Part shown: positions 18,239 through 28,442 of the stretch, in pieces
How the letters are laid out: every line of letters begins with the position of its first letter
Numbering within the stretch: the stretch's first letter is position 1
DNA from: Vicinamibacterales bacterium
Lineage (GTDB): Bacteria > Acidobacteriota > Vicinamibacteria > Vicinamibacterales > UBA8438
Assembly (NCBI GenBank): GCA_937766455.1
Contig: CALLXD010000034.1
Location: 39,354-103,353 of the forward strand
Direction: 5' to 3'
Length of the DNA stretch: 64,000 nt
The notes under the pieces: generated by a model
What the model was told of the DNA's origin: nothing
Seen by the model: the letters and a program-made list of their open reading frames with translations, nothing else
Databases searched by the model: none
Made by a program: the position numbers and the translations under genes

Positions 18239-18861
18239 CCGACGAACCGACCGTCTTTGTCGTCGACGACGACCCGTCCGTGCGACGGAGCGTGGTCCGT
18301 CTACTCGAGTCCGCCGGACTCCGGGTCGAGGGATTCGACTCGGGCGAGGCGTTCCTCGAACATCGGCGACGCACCGGACCTGCATGCGTCGTGCTCGACG
18401 TGCGGATGTCGGGCATGAGCGGACTCGAGCTCCAGCGCCGTCTGAGCGCCACCGGGCGGCCGATGGCCATCGTGTTCATCACCGGACACGGCGATGTGCC
18501 GATGAGCGTGGCCGCGATGAAGGGCGGCGCGGTTGATTTTCTGCTCAAGCCGTTCGACGACGAAGCGCTCCTGGCCGCGATCGATCGCGCCATCGGGCGT
18601 GATCGCGCCTGGCTGCTCGAACAGCAGGAGTTGGCGGTGCTTCGGATCGGCTACGACCGACTGACGCCTCGAGAACAGCAGGTGTTCGCGCTTGTCGCCG
18701 CCGGGCTGCTGAACAAGCAGGTCGCGGCCCAGCTGGGTACGAGTGAGAAGACCATCAAGGTACATCGAGCTCGAGTGATGGGAAAGATGGAGGCCGCGTC
18801 ATTGGCCGATCTAGTCCGCCACGCCGAACGGCTGCAAATCACGGCGCGGCATCCCGATTGA
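18235..18861 (+). CDS. FixJ/NarL-type response regulator with LuxR HTH
   Basis: A 208-residue protein. Receiver domain: acidic pair VDDDPS, phospho-acceptor Asp in VVLDVRMSGMSG near residue 54, Thr in FITGHGDVPMSV and Lys in FLLKPFDDEALL. The C-terminal LuxR-type helix-turn-helix has LTPREQQVFALVAAGLLNKQVAAQLGTSEKTIKVHRARVM. ATGA overlap with the kinase gene indicates translational coupling and a cognate pair. Targets are unknown; the same receiver-LuxR architecture controls oxidative metabolism genes in other bacteria. Confidence 0.93.
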   Translation: MTDEPTVFVVDDDPSVRRSVVRLLESAGLRVEGFDSGEAFLEHRRRTGPACVVLDVRMSGMSGLELQRRLSATGRPMAIVFITGHGDVPMSVAAMKGGAVDFLLKPFDDEALLAAIDRAIGRDRAWLLEQQELAVLRIGYDRLTPREQQVFALVAAGLLNKQVAAQLGTSEKTIKVHRARVMGKMEAASLADLVRHAERLQITARHPD

Positions 18862-18880
18862 CGCGCGGAGGACATCCGCG

Positions 18881-18896
18881 TTGGACCAAGGTCCAA
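18881..18896. promoter_or_regulatory. Dyad TTGGACC-AA-GGTCCAA, possible operator
   Basis: Two perfectly complementary 7-base arms separated by AA, 19 bases after the response-regulator stop. The size fits a dimeric HTH site. It may bind the FixJ-type regulator encoded just upstream, but this is only inference from position. Confidence 0.4.
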
Positions 18897-18942
18897 TAGC
18901 GCCGCCGCTTTGGCTGCGGTACATTCCATACATCGAAGTTAG

Positions 18943-18974
18943 CGATGGGGTCGTACCCATCGACGCGTGTTTTT
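18943..18974 (+). terminator. Possible rho-independent terminator of the kinase/regulator operon
   Basis: A 7-bp perfect stem (CGATGGG/CCCATCG) with a six-base loop, followed after seven bases by five T residues. The gap between stem and T-run is larger than ideal, so strength is doubtful. Confidence 0.4.
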
Positions 18975-19367
18975 CTAGGGTGTATGGTCTGGTCGCGGCT
19001 TGCGTGCATATCGACCGCTCGTATGAGCGGTTCAAGCCGGTGGGTCCGGTTCTCAGAGTGTCCGGATCCCGTTTCCGCGAACCAAAGTCCTTCGTAGCAC
19101 TCGGCTACTTGAATAGCCTTCCTCGGGAAGTTTCCTCATAATTCCGGGCAGCGACCAGACCACCGCCTGAGCCCCCCGGCTGGGGCCAGGCGAAGCCCGT
19201 CTTGACGCGGACCGGCAGCCTCGTCGCGTCCGTGAGGTTGCCAGTGCGGGTCCGCGCTGATCCATGCGACACTGACCGTTCTGGGAATGGACGGACGTAG
19301 TTCGGAAAAATCCCGAATAAGCCCCCTCAATAGAGGGACGGTATCGATAGCGCGTCGGAGATAGTGA

Positions 19368-20693
<1,326 letters not shown>

Positions 20694-20778
20694 CCGCGCC
20701 GGTCCCACGCGCATCTACAGAGGTATGGCCGTGCATGGCGCCTCGGGATCAGATCGTCGGCCGGTAGCGGAACAGCCT

Positions 20779-22063
20779 ATGAGAACGAACACCCACGCAT
20801 TCGCCACATGGGCGCTCGCCGGGCTCCTGGCGTGCGTCGGCTGGCCCCTGTCAGCCCTGGCCCAGACGACGACCGGAGACCACGACCGAGACCGCGGTCG
20901 GCCAGGAAAACCAGCCTGCAACGACACGGGAAGAAGGACTACGGCGGAAGCGGGAGGAGAAGGCCCAGGCGTTGGAGCCCTACATCGTCCCGAACGCCGA
21001 ATCCCGGGTGCTGGGGTTCGAGTCGATGAATTTTCCTGCCAACCTGTTTCAGCGTGGGTGGCGTCAGTTCGTCCCGGTCATCGGGGGGATGCCGTCTGGC
21101 TCCGGCCTCGTCGGCGGACTCGGGTATCACAACGGTCTCGACAACGAGACGTTCGAGTTCGATGCATCCGCGAGAGTCTCGACCCGCCTGTTTACCTCCT
21201 ATGACGCCGCCGTGCGGTTCCCGGCCGCGCGGCGAGAGACCCCTGTGCGTGGCCGCGTCACCTTTCGGAACAGCGACTACCGCGACCTGCGATTCTTTGG
21301 TCTTGGTGGCGACACCAACTCCAGAGATCGGTCGACCTATCAACTCCTTGAGCAGGCGGTTGACGCCGGCGTGGGCGCCGACCTTGGCCGATTCGTGAGT
21401 GTCGATGTACACGGAGGCTGGCTCAGAGCCGAGGCTGAAGAGGGCTTTTTCGGCTCGTCGCTTGATGAGTTGTTCGATCCGGTCGGCGTTCCCGGTTTCG
21501 AGACCACGACCGACTACCTCCACTATGGCGCCACGGTCGAGCTTGACCTCCGCGACGCCACCGTCCCGGAGGCGGGCGTGGTGTTTCGCGGCGAGGTCGC
21601 ACAATACGACGACCGGGACCTGAACCGGTTCGACTTCAACCGTGTCGCCGCTGAGGTCCAGTTGCATGTGCCGCTGGGCGTGCGCAGCCGTTTGCTCGCG
21701 TTACGCGCGCGGACCTCTCGTTCGGTCGCCGCATCGGGCAGCGAGGTGCCGTTCTATCTCATGGAGACCTTGGGTGGCGGCAGCACGATCCGCGGGTTCC
21801 GTGAGTTTCGATTTCGCGACGCTCGCACGTTACTGCTGAGCGCCGAGTATCGATGGGAACTGTGGACCTATCTCGACTTCGCGGTGTTCGCCGACGCGGG
21901 CAAAGTGTTCTCCGAGTCGTCCGAGTTGGACCTGCACGACCTGGAGACCGCCGTCGGATTCGGGCTTCGCGGCCACGGTCCTGGTGGCACCGTTATCCGG
22001 TTCGATCTCGCCAGAAGCCGTGAGGCAATCAAGGTACACATCGGAGGGGGGCCGACATTTTGA
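20779..22063 (+). CDS. BamA/TamA-like outer-membrane barrel protein, frameshifted after the signal peptide
   Basis: The signal peptide MRTNTHAFATWALAGLLACVGWPLSALAQ begins at 20779 in one frame. The mature part runs in another: ETAVGQENQPATTREEG, then LEPYIVPNAESRVLG and on to the end. One extra base near 20870-20888 would explain this. The body is a 16-strand D15/surface-antigen barrel: RNSDYRDLRFFGLGGDTN, TTTDYLHYGATVELDLRD, PFYLMETLGGGSTIRGFREFRFRD (the loop with the conserved RGF) and a final aromatic strand IGGGPTF. No POTRA domain is visible. Its stop overlaps the start of the next gene, suggesting a shared job at the cell surface. Confidence 0.78.
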
Positions 22064-23805
22064 CCCGCAAGTCGAGCAGACCTACGCATCCGCCGCTCAT
22101 CCGGCGTGGGCGCGACGAGAGTACCGGGGCTGAGGCCCGCGGGGTGAGGGACACGAGGCTGAAGGCTCTCGTGGTGCTGACAGCGTCGCTTATCGTGACG
22201 CCAGCGATCGGGTCGGCCCAGGAACCCAAGTTCTATCCAGACGATCCAGTGCTGGCCGACACGGTGCTGCTCGACGTGGCCGAGGAGCCCGCCGAACTCG
22301 AACTCAGCGATATGTTCGACCGCCTCGGACACATCTTCGCCGATGTGGGAGAGGGTGGCGGGGAGGCTCAGAACGTCAACACGCTCGACGAGGTGCCGAA
22401 CGGCAACTGGTTCGTCAATCGCCACGGCGTCCGGCGTCTGACCCTCGAGGAATTGATTCGCGGTCCGAATACCACCGACGGACCGAATCCGGAGGCGCCG
22501 TGGCGGGTGTTCCGGAGCAAGAGCCAGGGGCTGACTCCCGGGTTCCAAATCATCGATGACGTCGGCGACCGCTACATCATCAAGTTCGACCCCGTCGAGG
22601 TGCCTGAACTCGCGTCGGCGGCCGAGGTGATTGCCACGAAACTCTTCTACGCCATGGGCTACCACACGCCCGAGAACCACATCGTTCGGGTGCGTCCCGA
22701 GAACTTTGTGATCGAGGTCGGCACGACCCTGGAGGATCAGTTCGGAGACGAGCGCGAGTTGACGGCCGGCCGTTTGGCGCGTGTGCTCGACGGCGTCCCG
22801 CGACTTCCGGACGGCAGGCTCCGGGTGACCGCGAGCAAGTATCTCGACGGGCAGCCCCTCGGCCCTTTTCGCTACCACGGCACCCGCTCCGACGACCCGA
22901 ACGATGTGATTGCCCACGAGCATCGGCGCGAATTACGGGGACTCCGGCTGCTCGCGGCGTGGACCAACCACGACGACACGCGCGCGCAGAACACGCAGGA
23001 CAGTTGGGTGGAAGAGGATGGGCGTCGGCACATCCGCCACCACCTCCTCGATTTCGGCTCGACCTTCGGCAGCGGGAGCGTCGAAATCCAGCTCGCGAAT
23101 CTGAGCTTTCAATACTGGCTCGACATGAGCGAGGTGAAGCGCAACTTCTTCGGGCTTGGCCTGCGCGCGCCCAGATATCGTTCAGTGGAATGGCCCGAGT
23201 TCCCGAAGTATCAATCGGTGGGGCGGTGGGAATCCGTCGCCTTTGATCCGCTGGCATGGAAGAACGACTACCCGAACCCGGCCTTCGTGCGGATGACGGA
23301 CCGGGACGCCTTCTGGGCCGCGAAAATCCTCATGCGTTTTACGGCCGAGGAGCTTCTGGCTATCGTGCGGACCGGCGAGTACAGCGACCCTGAGGCCGAG
23401 CGCTACTTTCACCAGATCCTGGTGGAGCGGCAGAAGAAAAGTGGCCGATACGCGATGGCTCGGATGAACCCGTTGGACGAATTTGCGCTGACGAACGCTG
23501 GCCTGAGTTTTGTCAATCTGGCGGAGCGCTACGGGTTCGCGGCCGCCGGCACCCGCTACGAGACGTCCTGGTCGCTCTACGCCAACGACACCGGCACTGT
23601 TGTGGATCTCAGTGAGCCGACGACCGGCGGCGACACGGTGTTGGCACTGCCGACCGATGCCCCGCTGACCGGGAACAGCTACCTGATGGCCCAGATCCGG
23701 TCCCTGCACCCAGACTTTCCTGCATGGGCTGCGCCGGTGCGGGTCTACTTGCGTCCCAACGGTGGGCGCTTCGGACCTGGTGGGGATAGACCGATAGGGG
23801 GCTGA
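22060..23805 (+). CDS. Secreted protein with a kinase-like core, function unknown
   Basis: A 581-residue ORF whose TTG start overlaps the barrel gene's stop; GTG 22144 would give a cleaner signal peptide (LKALVVLTASLIVTPAIGSAQ). The middle holds residues in the order of an atypical kinase fold: a Lys in DRYIIKFDP (about 175), a Glu in the helix SAAEVIATKLFYAMGY, a catalytic-type WTNHDDTRAQN (about 301-311) and LLDFGSTFGSG (about 328), where DFG would bind metal. The pattern recalls HipA/CotH/Fam20-like kinases, but I cannot assign the family. Location is likely periplasmic or extracellular, where ATP supply is a puzzle. Translational coupling to the barrel suggests a secretion or surface-modification pair. 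Confidence 0.6.
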   Translation: MTRKSSRPTHPPLIRRGRDESTGAEARGVRDTRLKALVVLTASLIVTPAIGSAQEPKFYPDDPVLADTVLLDVAEEPAELELSDMFDRLGHIFADVGEGGGEAQNVNTLDEVPNGNWFVNRHGVRRLTLEELIRGPNTTDGPNPEAPWRVFRSKSQGLTPGFQIIDDVGDRYIIKFDPVEVPELASAAEVIATKLFYAMGYHTPENHIVRVRPENFVIEVGTTLEDQFGDERELTAGRLARVLDGVPRLPDGRLRVTASKYLDGQPLGPFRYHGTRSDDPNDVIAHEHRRELRGLRLLAAWTNHDDTRAQNTQDSWVEEDGRRHIRHHLLDFGSTFGSGSVEIQLANLSFQYWLDMSEVKRNFFGLGLRAPRYRSVEWPEFPKYQSVGRWESVAFDPLAWKNDYPNPAFVRMTDRDAFWAAKILMRFTAEELLAIVRTGEYSDPEAERYFHQILVERQKKSGRYAMARMNPLDEFALTNAGLSFVNLAERYGFAAAGTRYETSWSLYANDTGTVVDLSEPTTGGDTVLALPTDAPLTGNSYLMAQIRSLHPDFPAWAAPVRVYLRPNGGRFGPGGDRPIGG

Positions 23806-23823
23806 CAACGGCGCCGTAGCTGC

Positions 23824-24564
23824 CTAATTGATGGTCTGCAGCTGGTTGTCCACCCGTATGACGCCCTCCGTCATGCGGGCGATCTGTTCCATCTCGCGTC
23901 GCTCGATCTCGCTTTGCACCCAGCCAACCAGGGTGACCGAGGACCGCTCTACAACGATGTGGAACGGCGGGTTCCGTGCGCCTCTGAATCGTTCAAAACT
24001 GCTGCTTCGGAAGATCTGTCGGGAGAGGCTCCGCCGCAGATTGGTGTCTCCCGTGGACGGCGTCATGGTCTGGATCTCGTTCCGCACCTCCTGGACGCCC
24101 CGGATTTTTGCGATCCGTTCAAATATCTCGCGCGGCTTATTGCGGTCTGGGGTGACCCGTCCCCAGAGCGACACGACGCCGTTGTCCACGGAGCCATCGA
24201 GATGGTCAAAGAGCGAATAGTGCGGGTAGTTCTGCACCGCCTTGCCGACCTCCTCCGCCAGCTGCTCGTCGCCTTCAGGCGGTGGAATCTCGATGACGGT
24301 GGACACCGTCTCTACGCCATCCACGTCCAGGGCGCGCCGGATCGCTTCACTTTTCTGCCAAAACGAATCGAGCTTCCCTGTCAGCGTGACCTCAGACCCG
24401 ACGAGGGCCACGTCCAGACTCCGCAGCGAACGCTCTTTCCGCAGGGCATCAACGACCTCCTGCTCGAGCGGGCTGGCAGCCTGCGCCATCACCAGGCCTG
24501 CCGGCAGACTCAGTGCACAGACGAACAAAACGGCCCGAGTGGTCACGGTGGCGTGACGCTGCAT
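23824..24564 (-). CDS. Periplasmic protein with three BON domains
   Basis: A 246-residue exported protein: signal peptide AVLFVCALSLPAGLVMAQA, then three BON repeats (VDALRKERSLRSLDVALVGSEVTLTGKLDS; VGKAVQNYPHYSLFDHLDGSVDNGVVSLWGRV; ERSSVTLVGWVQSEIERREMEQIARMTEGVIRVDNQL). BON domains bind phospholipid or the envelope and occur in OsmY-like stress proteins. The start at 24564 was chosen over 24603 for AGGAGAGA upstream and the signal peptide. A paralogue with the same layout lies at 44850-45680. Confidence 0.85.
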   Translation of the reverse strand: MQRHATVTTRAVLFVCALSLPAGLVMAQAASPLEQEVVDALRKERSLRSLDVALVGSEVTLTGKLDSFWQKSEAIRRALDVDGVETVSTVIEIPPPEGDEQLAEEVGKAVQNYPHYSLFDHLDGSVDNGVVSLWGRVTPDRNKPREIFERIAKIRGVQEVRNEIQTMTPSTGDTNLRRSLSRQIFRSSSFERFRGARNPPFHIVVERSSVTLVGWVQSEIERREMEQIARMTEGVIRVDNQLQTIN

Positions 24565-24715
24565 GGCTCTCTCCTTGTGGCGTAGTTCCACTGTTTGTAT
24601 CACACTGACGCCGCTCAGAGGAGCAGGAACCGACGTGCGCCGGGGTGGGTCGGCGTGGCCGAATAGCCCGGCCCCGCGCGTCGGAACGCGACTATCGACT
24701 TAACTACCGACTCAA

Positions 24716-26233
24716 CTACCGACTGCGTTTCCCGAACAACGCCGTGAAGATCTGTTGGAGGAGATCCGGCCGTTGCCCCAGCAGGTCATAGAGGTCGTCG
24801 CGGTCGATACGAAGGGCGGTTCCGGCTTGAGTGGCCCGTAGCCGGCGGGGCGCTGGCCCCGCATCGCCGTCCTGCCCGGCCAGCGCCTCGAAGAGCCCGG
24901 TGACGTCCCCTGGTTCGGCCTGACTCGGCACGACGGTCTCGTCGCCCGGAGCCTCCATCGAGACGGTGCCCGAGAGCACCACACACACGACCGGCGGGTC
25001 AGTTTCGGCTGACACAATCGCGGCCGGCACGAGAGCGATCTGGTGGGCGATTGCTGCGAGATGGCGCATTTCTGTCGCGCTCACGCCTGAGAACACCGGC
25101 ACCCGCTGCATGGCCAGCACCTTTTGAATCGGCGTCAACGGTTCGGTACCAGACCCGACCAGCGCGGCGTCGATGCGACCTTTGATGATGCCCTGGCGAT
25201 CCGTTAGGCCCCGGCCGGCCAGGGTGCGGAAGAAGCCGCGCACCAGGTCGGTGTTGTCCGCGAGCAGCGTGCGCATCTGGTCCGTGTTCAATCGGAGTGT
25301 GACGCACGGTTCCAGAGTCCTCACCGTGCGGGCCACCAGGTTGCCCTTCAGCAGTTCCTCGAATCCGAGGGTGATCGGGGGGGAGATTTCGCGGGGTTCG
25401 CCGTCACGTGGGGTCGAGAGCACACGGCCGTCGAGCAGGACGTGAAGGGCGTCTGGCACCGCGCCCTCCTGGAGGAGCGTGGTCGCCGTCTCATGACGGG
25501 CCTGGTGGCCGACTCCGGCAATGCGGAACAGCTCGTCGATACTGACCGAGGCAAACATCGGGAGCCCACGCAGGCGGTCGACCAGGGCCGCCGCCGGTAA
25601 CGGATCGAGCCACAACTCGCGGCGGCGCCCGCTGGTCAGGCGTCGGGAGGCGAGGGTCCACGACGCCGCCTCGAACACATACCAGTCGTTCACGTCCCGA
25701 TGTTCGAGCACGAACTCGACGTCGTCGGTCAGGCCCCAGACCTCTTTTTCGCGGATCAGGTCGATCGCGGCCGCGGCGACGACCTGGTCGTCGTCGTTGA
25801 TCAGGTGGAGCAGTGTCTCTTCGACGTTGCGCGGGCGGGTCTTCAGGACTAGGTGGGCGCGACGGACCTTGTCGTCGAGCGGCATCTCCTCGAGCATCGG
25901 CATGAGCCGCGTGCGCAGTTGACTGCCGAGGATGTTGTCGAGGTACTCGAACGCACTCGATTGCGCCCGTGCATCGCCCCGGTCGATGGCCCAGCGCGCG
26001 GCCGCGATGTCTTTCCAGGGATACAACAGTCCGAGGACGCGATAGACGCGATCCACGGTGCGGTGCATCTTCTGATCCAGCGTCATGGCCAGCATGGAAC
26101 TGGTCGGAAGGCCCGCGCGAACAAACAGGTTGTGATAAAGCGTCAGTCCGGTGAAGTAGGCCCGGCATTCTTTGAGGGCCAGGGCCTCGAGTCGCTCTGG
26201 TCGAAATGTCAGTTCGGGGTTGGCGCGACTCAA
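24716..26233 (-). CDS. Double cyclic-nucleotide-binding-domain protein; probably the C-terminal half of the upstream transporter
   Basis: 505 residues. The N-terminal 200 residues are helical repeats (AQSSAFEYLDNILGSQLRTRLMPMLEEM, VVAAAAIDLIREKEV). Two Crp-like cNMP-binding domains follow: LRGLPMFASVSIDELFRIAGVG ... LLQEGAVPDALHVLLDGRV and AMQRVPVFSGVSATEMRHLAAIA ... VVLSGTVSMEAPGDE. The second lacks the usual phosphate-binding RxA motif, so binding is doubtful. The start (TTG) overlaps the stop of the transporter gene by four bases, and the peptide reads on naturally from it (VLSAIQ / LSRANPELTF). One missing base near 26230 would fuse both into a protein of about 1,240 residues. Confidence 0.75.
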   Translation of the reverse strand: MSRANPELTFRPERLEALALKECRAYFTGLTLYHNLFVRAGLPTSSMLAMTLDQKMHRTVDRVYRVLGLLYPWKDIAAARWAIDRGDARAQSSAFEYLDNILGSQLRTRLMPMLEEMPLDDKVRRAHLVLKTRPRNVEETLLHLINDDDQVVAAAAIDLIREKEVWGLTDDVEFVLEHRDVNDWYVFEAASWTLASRRLTSGRRRELWLDPLPAAALVDRLRGLPMFASVSIDELFRIAGVGHQARHETATTLLQEGAVPDALHVLLDGRVLSTPRDGEPREISPPITLGFEELLKGNLVARTVRTLEPCVTLRLNTDQMRTLLADNTDLVRGFFRTLAGRGLTDRQGIIKGRIDAALVGSGTEPLTPIQKVLAMQRVPVFSGVSATEMRHLAAIAHQIALVPAAIVSAETDPPVVCVVLSGTVSMEAPGDETVVPSQAEPGDVTGLFEALAGQDGDAGPAPRRLRATQAGTALRIDRDDLYDLLGQRPDLLQQIFTALFGKRSR

Positions 26234-28431
26234 TTCTGGATTGCGCTGAGCACCTTGAAACGGAGAAATCCGTCCGGCTCGTCCAGGCCCGCGATCAAGA
26301 TGTCCATCGACGCCTGATGGGGGATTCGCGCCAGTGTCGCGGGGATGTGACGCCGAACCCAGATGTCCTCGCTGTGGTCGCTCAGGAAGTGTCCGAGCAT
26401 CCCGATGGCCGGTTGACCGTAGCCCACCAACGTTTCACGAGCCCCGCTCTTCAGGCGCCGGTTCCCGAGGAGTGAGATGAGTGTGGGGGCGAACAGATTG
26501 TCTGTGGACGGTAGTGCCCGCACGCTGCGCATCGCCTCGGCCGCGACCCCGGGGTCACTGTCGTGCAGCAGCGGGATCAGAATATGGCGACAGTCTGCCC
26601 CATCGACCTGTCGGATCGCCGCCGCGAGGTCGCGCCGGGCTCGGGGGTTGCTTTGACCAGCCGCTGCCGCCAGCGAGGAGAGGGCGCGGTCGGCCGCGTG
26701 TTCATCCGCCGCGTCACCGCTTTGCGACAACACGACCGCGGCCGTGGCCACAATCCGGGGGTCATCGTCGGTAAGCAGAGTGCGCGCGAACGTCGATGCG
26801 TCCTGGTCGTTGACCCTGGCCAGGGCGCCGATCGCGGCGGCCCGGACGTCGGGGCTCTCATCCGCGACCATTTTCTCGATCATGGAGGTCCACCGACGCG
26901 TGATGTCGGTGCGGGCGGACCCCATCGCCGAGAGGGCGCGTGCGCGGACCGCGGGAGAGTCGTGGTGGAGCAACAGCGGCGTAACCAGATTGCGTTTGTC
27001 CAGCGACTCCAGCATGTCGATGGCGTAGAGCGTACGGCCCTCATCCGGATGAGCGAGTTCTTCGACCAGCGTCTCCACCGTCGACAGGTCCGCCACATCC
27101 AGCCGCACCTCGGCCGGTTGGACGTCGCGCTGTTCGATACTGCGGCGAAAGGCGGCCAGATAGGCGTCCCTGGCCTGGATCGACATGTAGACCCACAGGA
27201 CCAGCAATATGAGACTGGCCACGCTCAAGAAGGGCCACGGTAGCCCCAGGCCCCACGGCTGGATCAGCACCAGAATCAGGATATGGACCGCGGATTTGGC
27301 GACGCGATCCACCGTGACATCGACAAATGGTTTCGCCTGATACTTCAGTTCGCTCGGGAGCGGCATGAAGAGGATCTCGCGGCTGGTCTTGTCCACGGAG
27401 TAACGCAGCGACGTGTCCACGGTCCTGGCCAGCATCGCGGACCAGAGCTGCTGGCTCAGGAGCATGGCGACCGCCGTGCCGCCCAGGCTGATCGGCAGCA
27501 GCAGGAGGGCGACGCCGATCCCGAGATATCGGTGGATGCGGGCGGTCAGCCAGATCTGCACGATGAAACTGACCGTCGAGGTGAAGAGTTGCACCGTCGC
27601 GAGCAGTGCCGTGATGCGGGCGTCAGCCCCCTCGCCCTCGCCCACGAATTCGTCCACCGCCATGCTGAGCTGCTGATCGACCAGCGCGGCGCCCATCGCC
27701 GCCAGCGCGATGACCGCGGCAATGAGCTGGAGATGTTTCGAGCCGCGCAGCATGGTCCAGGATTCGTTCCAGGCGACGCTCTTCTTCTCCCCGGCCGACG
27801 ACGTGATGTCTGCGAGTCCGACGTTCTTGGAGCGGGCCAAGACGGTGGTCACGATCACCATACAGCCGGCGATCAGTCCGGCGCCCACGAGCAGCAGATT
27901 GTCGAGCCCGACCCGATCGACGGTCTGCCGGACTAAGAACGACGCAGCCAGTCCCCCAAGTGCCGCCCCACCACCGATGAACCCGAAGAAGCGCTTGGCC
28001 TGTCGCGGGTCGTAAATATCGTTGGCGAGCGTCCAGAACTGACTGAGCAGGAGCACCCCGAGGATGAGTCGGAACAGATACAAACTGGTGGCCGACAGCC
28101 AATTCCCACCGACACGGAACACCACCGAGAAGCCGATCAGGAGCGCGACAATTCCGACCTGTGTAATCTGGATGACCCAGCGTTTCGGGAGCCGGGAGAT
28201 CACGGCGGTGTACCCCTGCATGATCACGGCGATCAATGGGCCGGCCACCAAGATCATGAACGGCAGATTCTGGGCCCCGAACTCCGCGATGAACACCCCG
28301 CCGGCCAACGGTTTGACAATGTTGTAGGCGGTCATCGCCAGGAACGAGTAGCAGAACATCAAGAGGAGCGTGCCAATCTCCTCTTGTCGAACCTGGACGA
28401 GCGGTGCGAGCAGGCGCTGAACGGTAGGCAT
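26230..28431 (-). CDS. Npt1/Npt2-type nucleotide transporter (MFS/ADP-ATP carrier fold) fused to HEAT repeats
   Basis: 733 residues. Residues 1-420 form about twelve membrane helices resembling the plastid/rickettsial ATP:ADP carrier fold (LLLMFCYSFLAMTAYNIVKPLAGGVFIAEFG; RFFGFIGGGAALGGLAASFLVRQ; SVDKTSREILFMPLPSELKYQAKPFVDVTVDRVAKS). Residues 440-733 are HEAT repeats (LVTPLLLHHDSPAVRARALSAMG, DESPDVRAAAIGALARVND). Free-living bacteria encode such carrier-HEAT-cNMP proteins, but their transport substrate is not known to me. The downstream cNMP gene is probably the continuation. Regulation by a nucleotide ligand would follow from that architecture. Confidence 0.8.
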   Translation of the reverse strand: MPTVQRLLAPLVQVRQEEIGTLLLMFCYSFLAMTAYNIVKPLAGGVFIAEFGAQNLPFMILVAGPLIAVIMQGYTAVISRLPKRWVIQITQVGIVALLIGFSVVFRVGGNWLSATSLYLFRLILGVLLLSQFWTLANDIYDPRQAKRFFGFIGGGAALGGLAASFLVRQTVDRVGLDNLLLVGAGLIAGCMVIVTTVLARSKNVGLADITSSAGEKKSVAWNESWTMLRGSKHLQLIAAVIALAAMGAALVDQQLSMAVDEFVGEGEGADARITALLATVQLFTSTVSFIVQIWLTARIHRYLGIGVALLLLPISLGGTAVAMLLSQQLWSAMLARTVDTSLRYSVDKTSREILFMPLPSELKYQAKPFVDVTVDRVAKSAVHILILVLIQPWGLGLPWPFLSVASLILLVLWVYMSIQARDAYLAAFRRSIEQRDVQPAEVRLDVADLSTVETLVEELAHPDEGRTLYAIDMLESLDKRNLVTPLLLHHDSPAVRARALSAMGSARTDITRRWTSMIEKMVADESPDVRAAAIGALARVNDQDASTFARTLLTDDDPRIVATAAVVLSQSGDAADEHAADRALSSLAAAAGQSNPRARRDLAAAIRQVDGADCRHILIPLLHDSDPGVAAEAMRSVRALPSTDNLFAPTLISLLGNRRLKSGARETLVGYGQPAIGMLGHFLSDHSEDIWVRRHIPATLARIPHQASMDILIAGLDEPDGFLRFKVLSAIQN

Positions 28432-28442
28432 GCGACGGCCTG

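Larger units (their letters stand above)
18862..19367 (+). other. 506-base intergenic region rich in inverted repeats; no convincing gene
   Basis: Short ORFs exist on both strands but lack recognisable motifs or ribosome-binding sites. Visible structure: TTGGACC-AA-GGTCCAA at 18881, CGATGGG/CCCATCG at 18943, ACCGCTC-GTAT-GAGCGGT at 19014-19031, GTAGC/GCTAC near 19096, GCCCC/GGGGC near 19170, and CCCTC-AATA-GAGGG shortly before enolase. The region is large for this compact genome and may hold the eno leader, a small RNA, or both. Confidence 0.5.

Noticed and set aside
18881-19141. 86-aa ORF in the intergenic region after the response regulator
   Set aside because: Starts inside the TTGGACC dyad with no RBS; composition is unlike a protein and it runs through predicted hairpins.
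26225-26240. Programmed ribosomal frameshift at the transporter/cNMP junction
   Set aside because: No obvious slippery heptamer; other genes in the window show the same kind of one-base deletion, so an assembly error is simpler.
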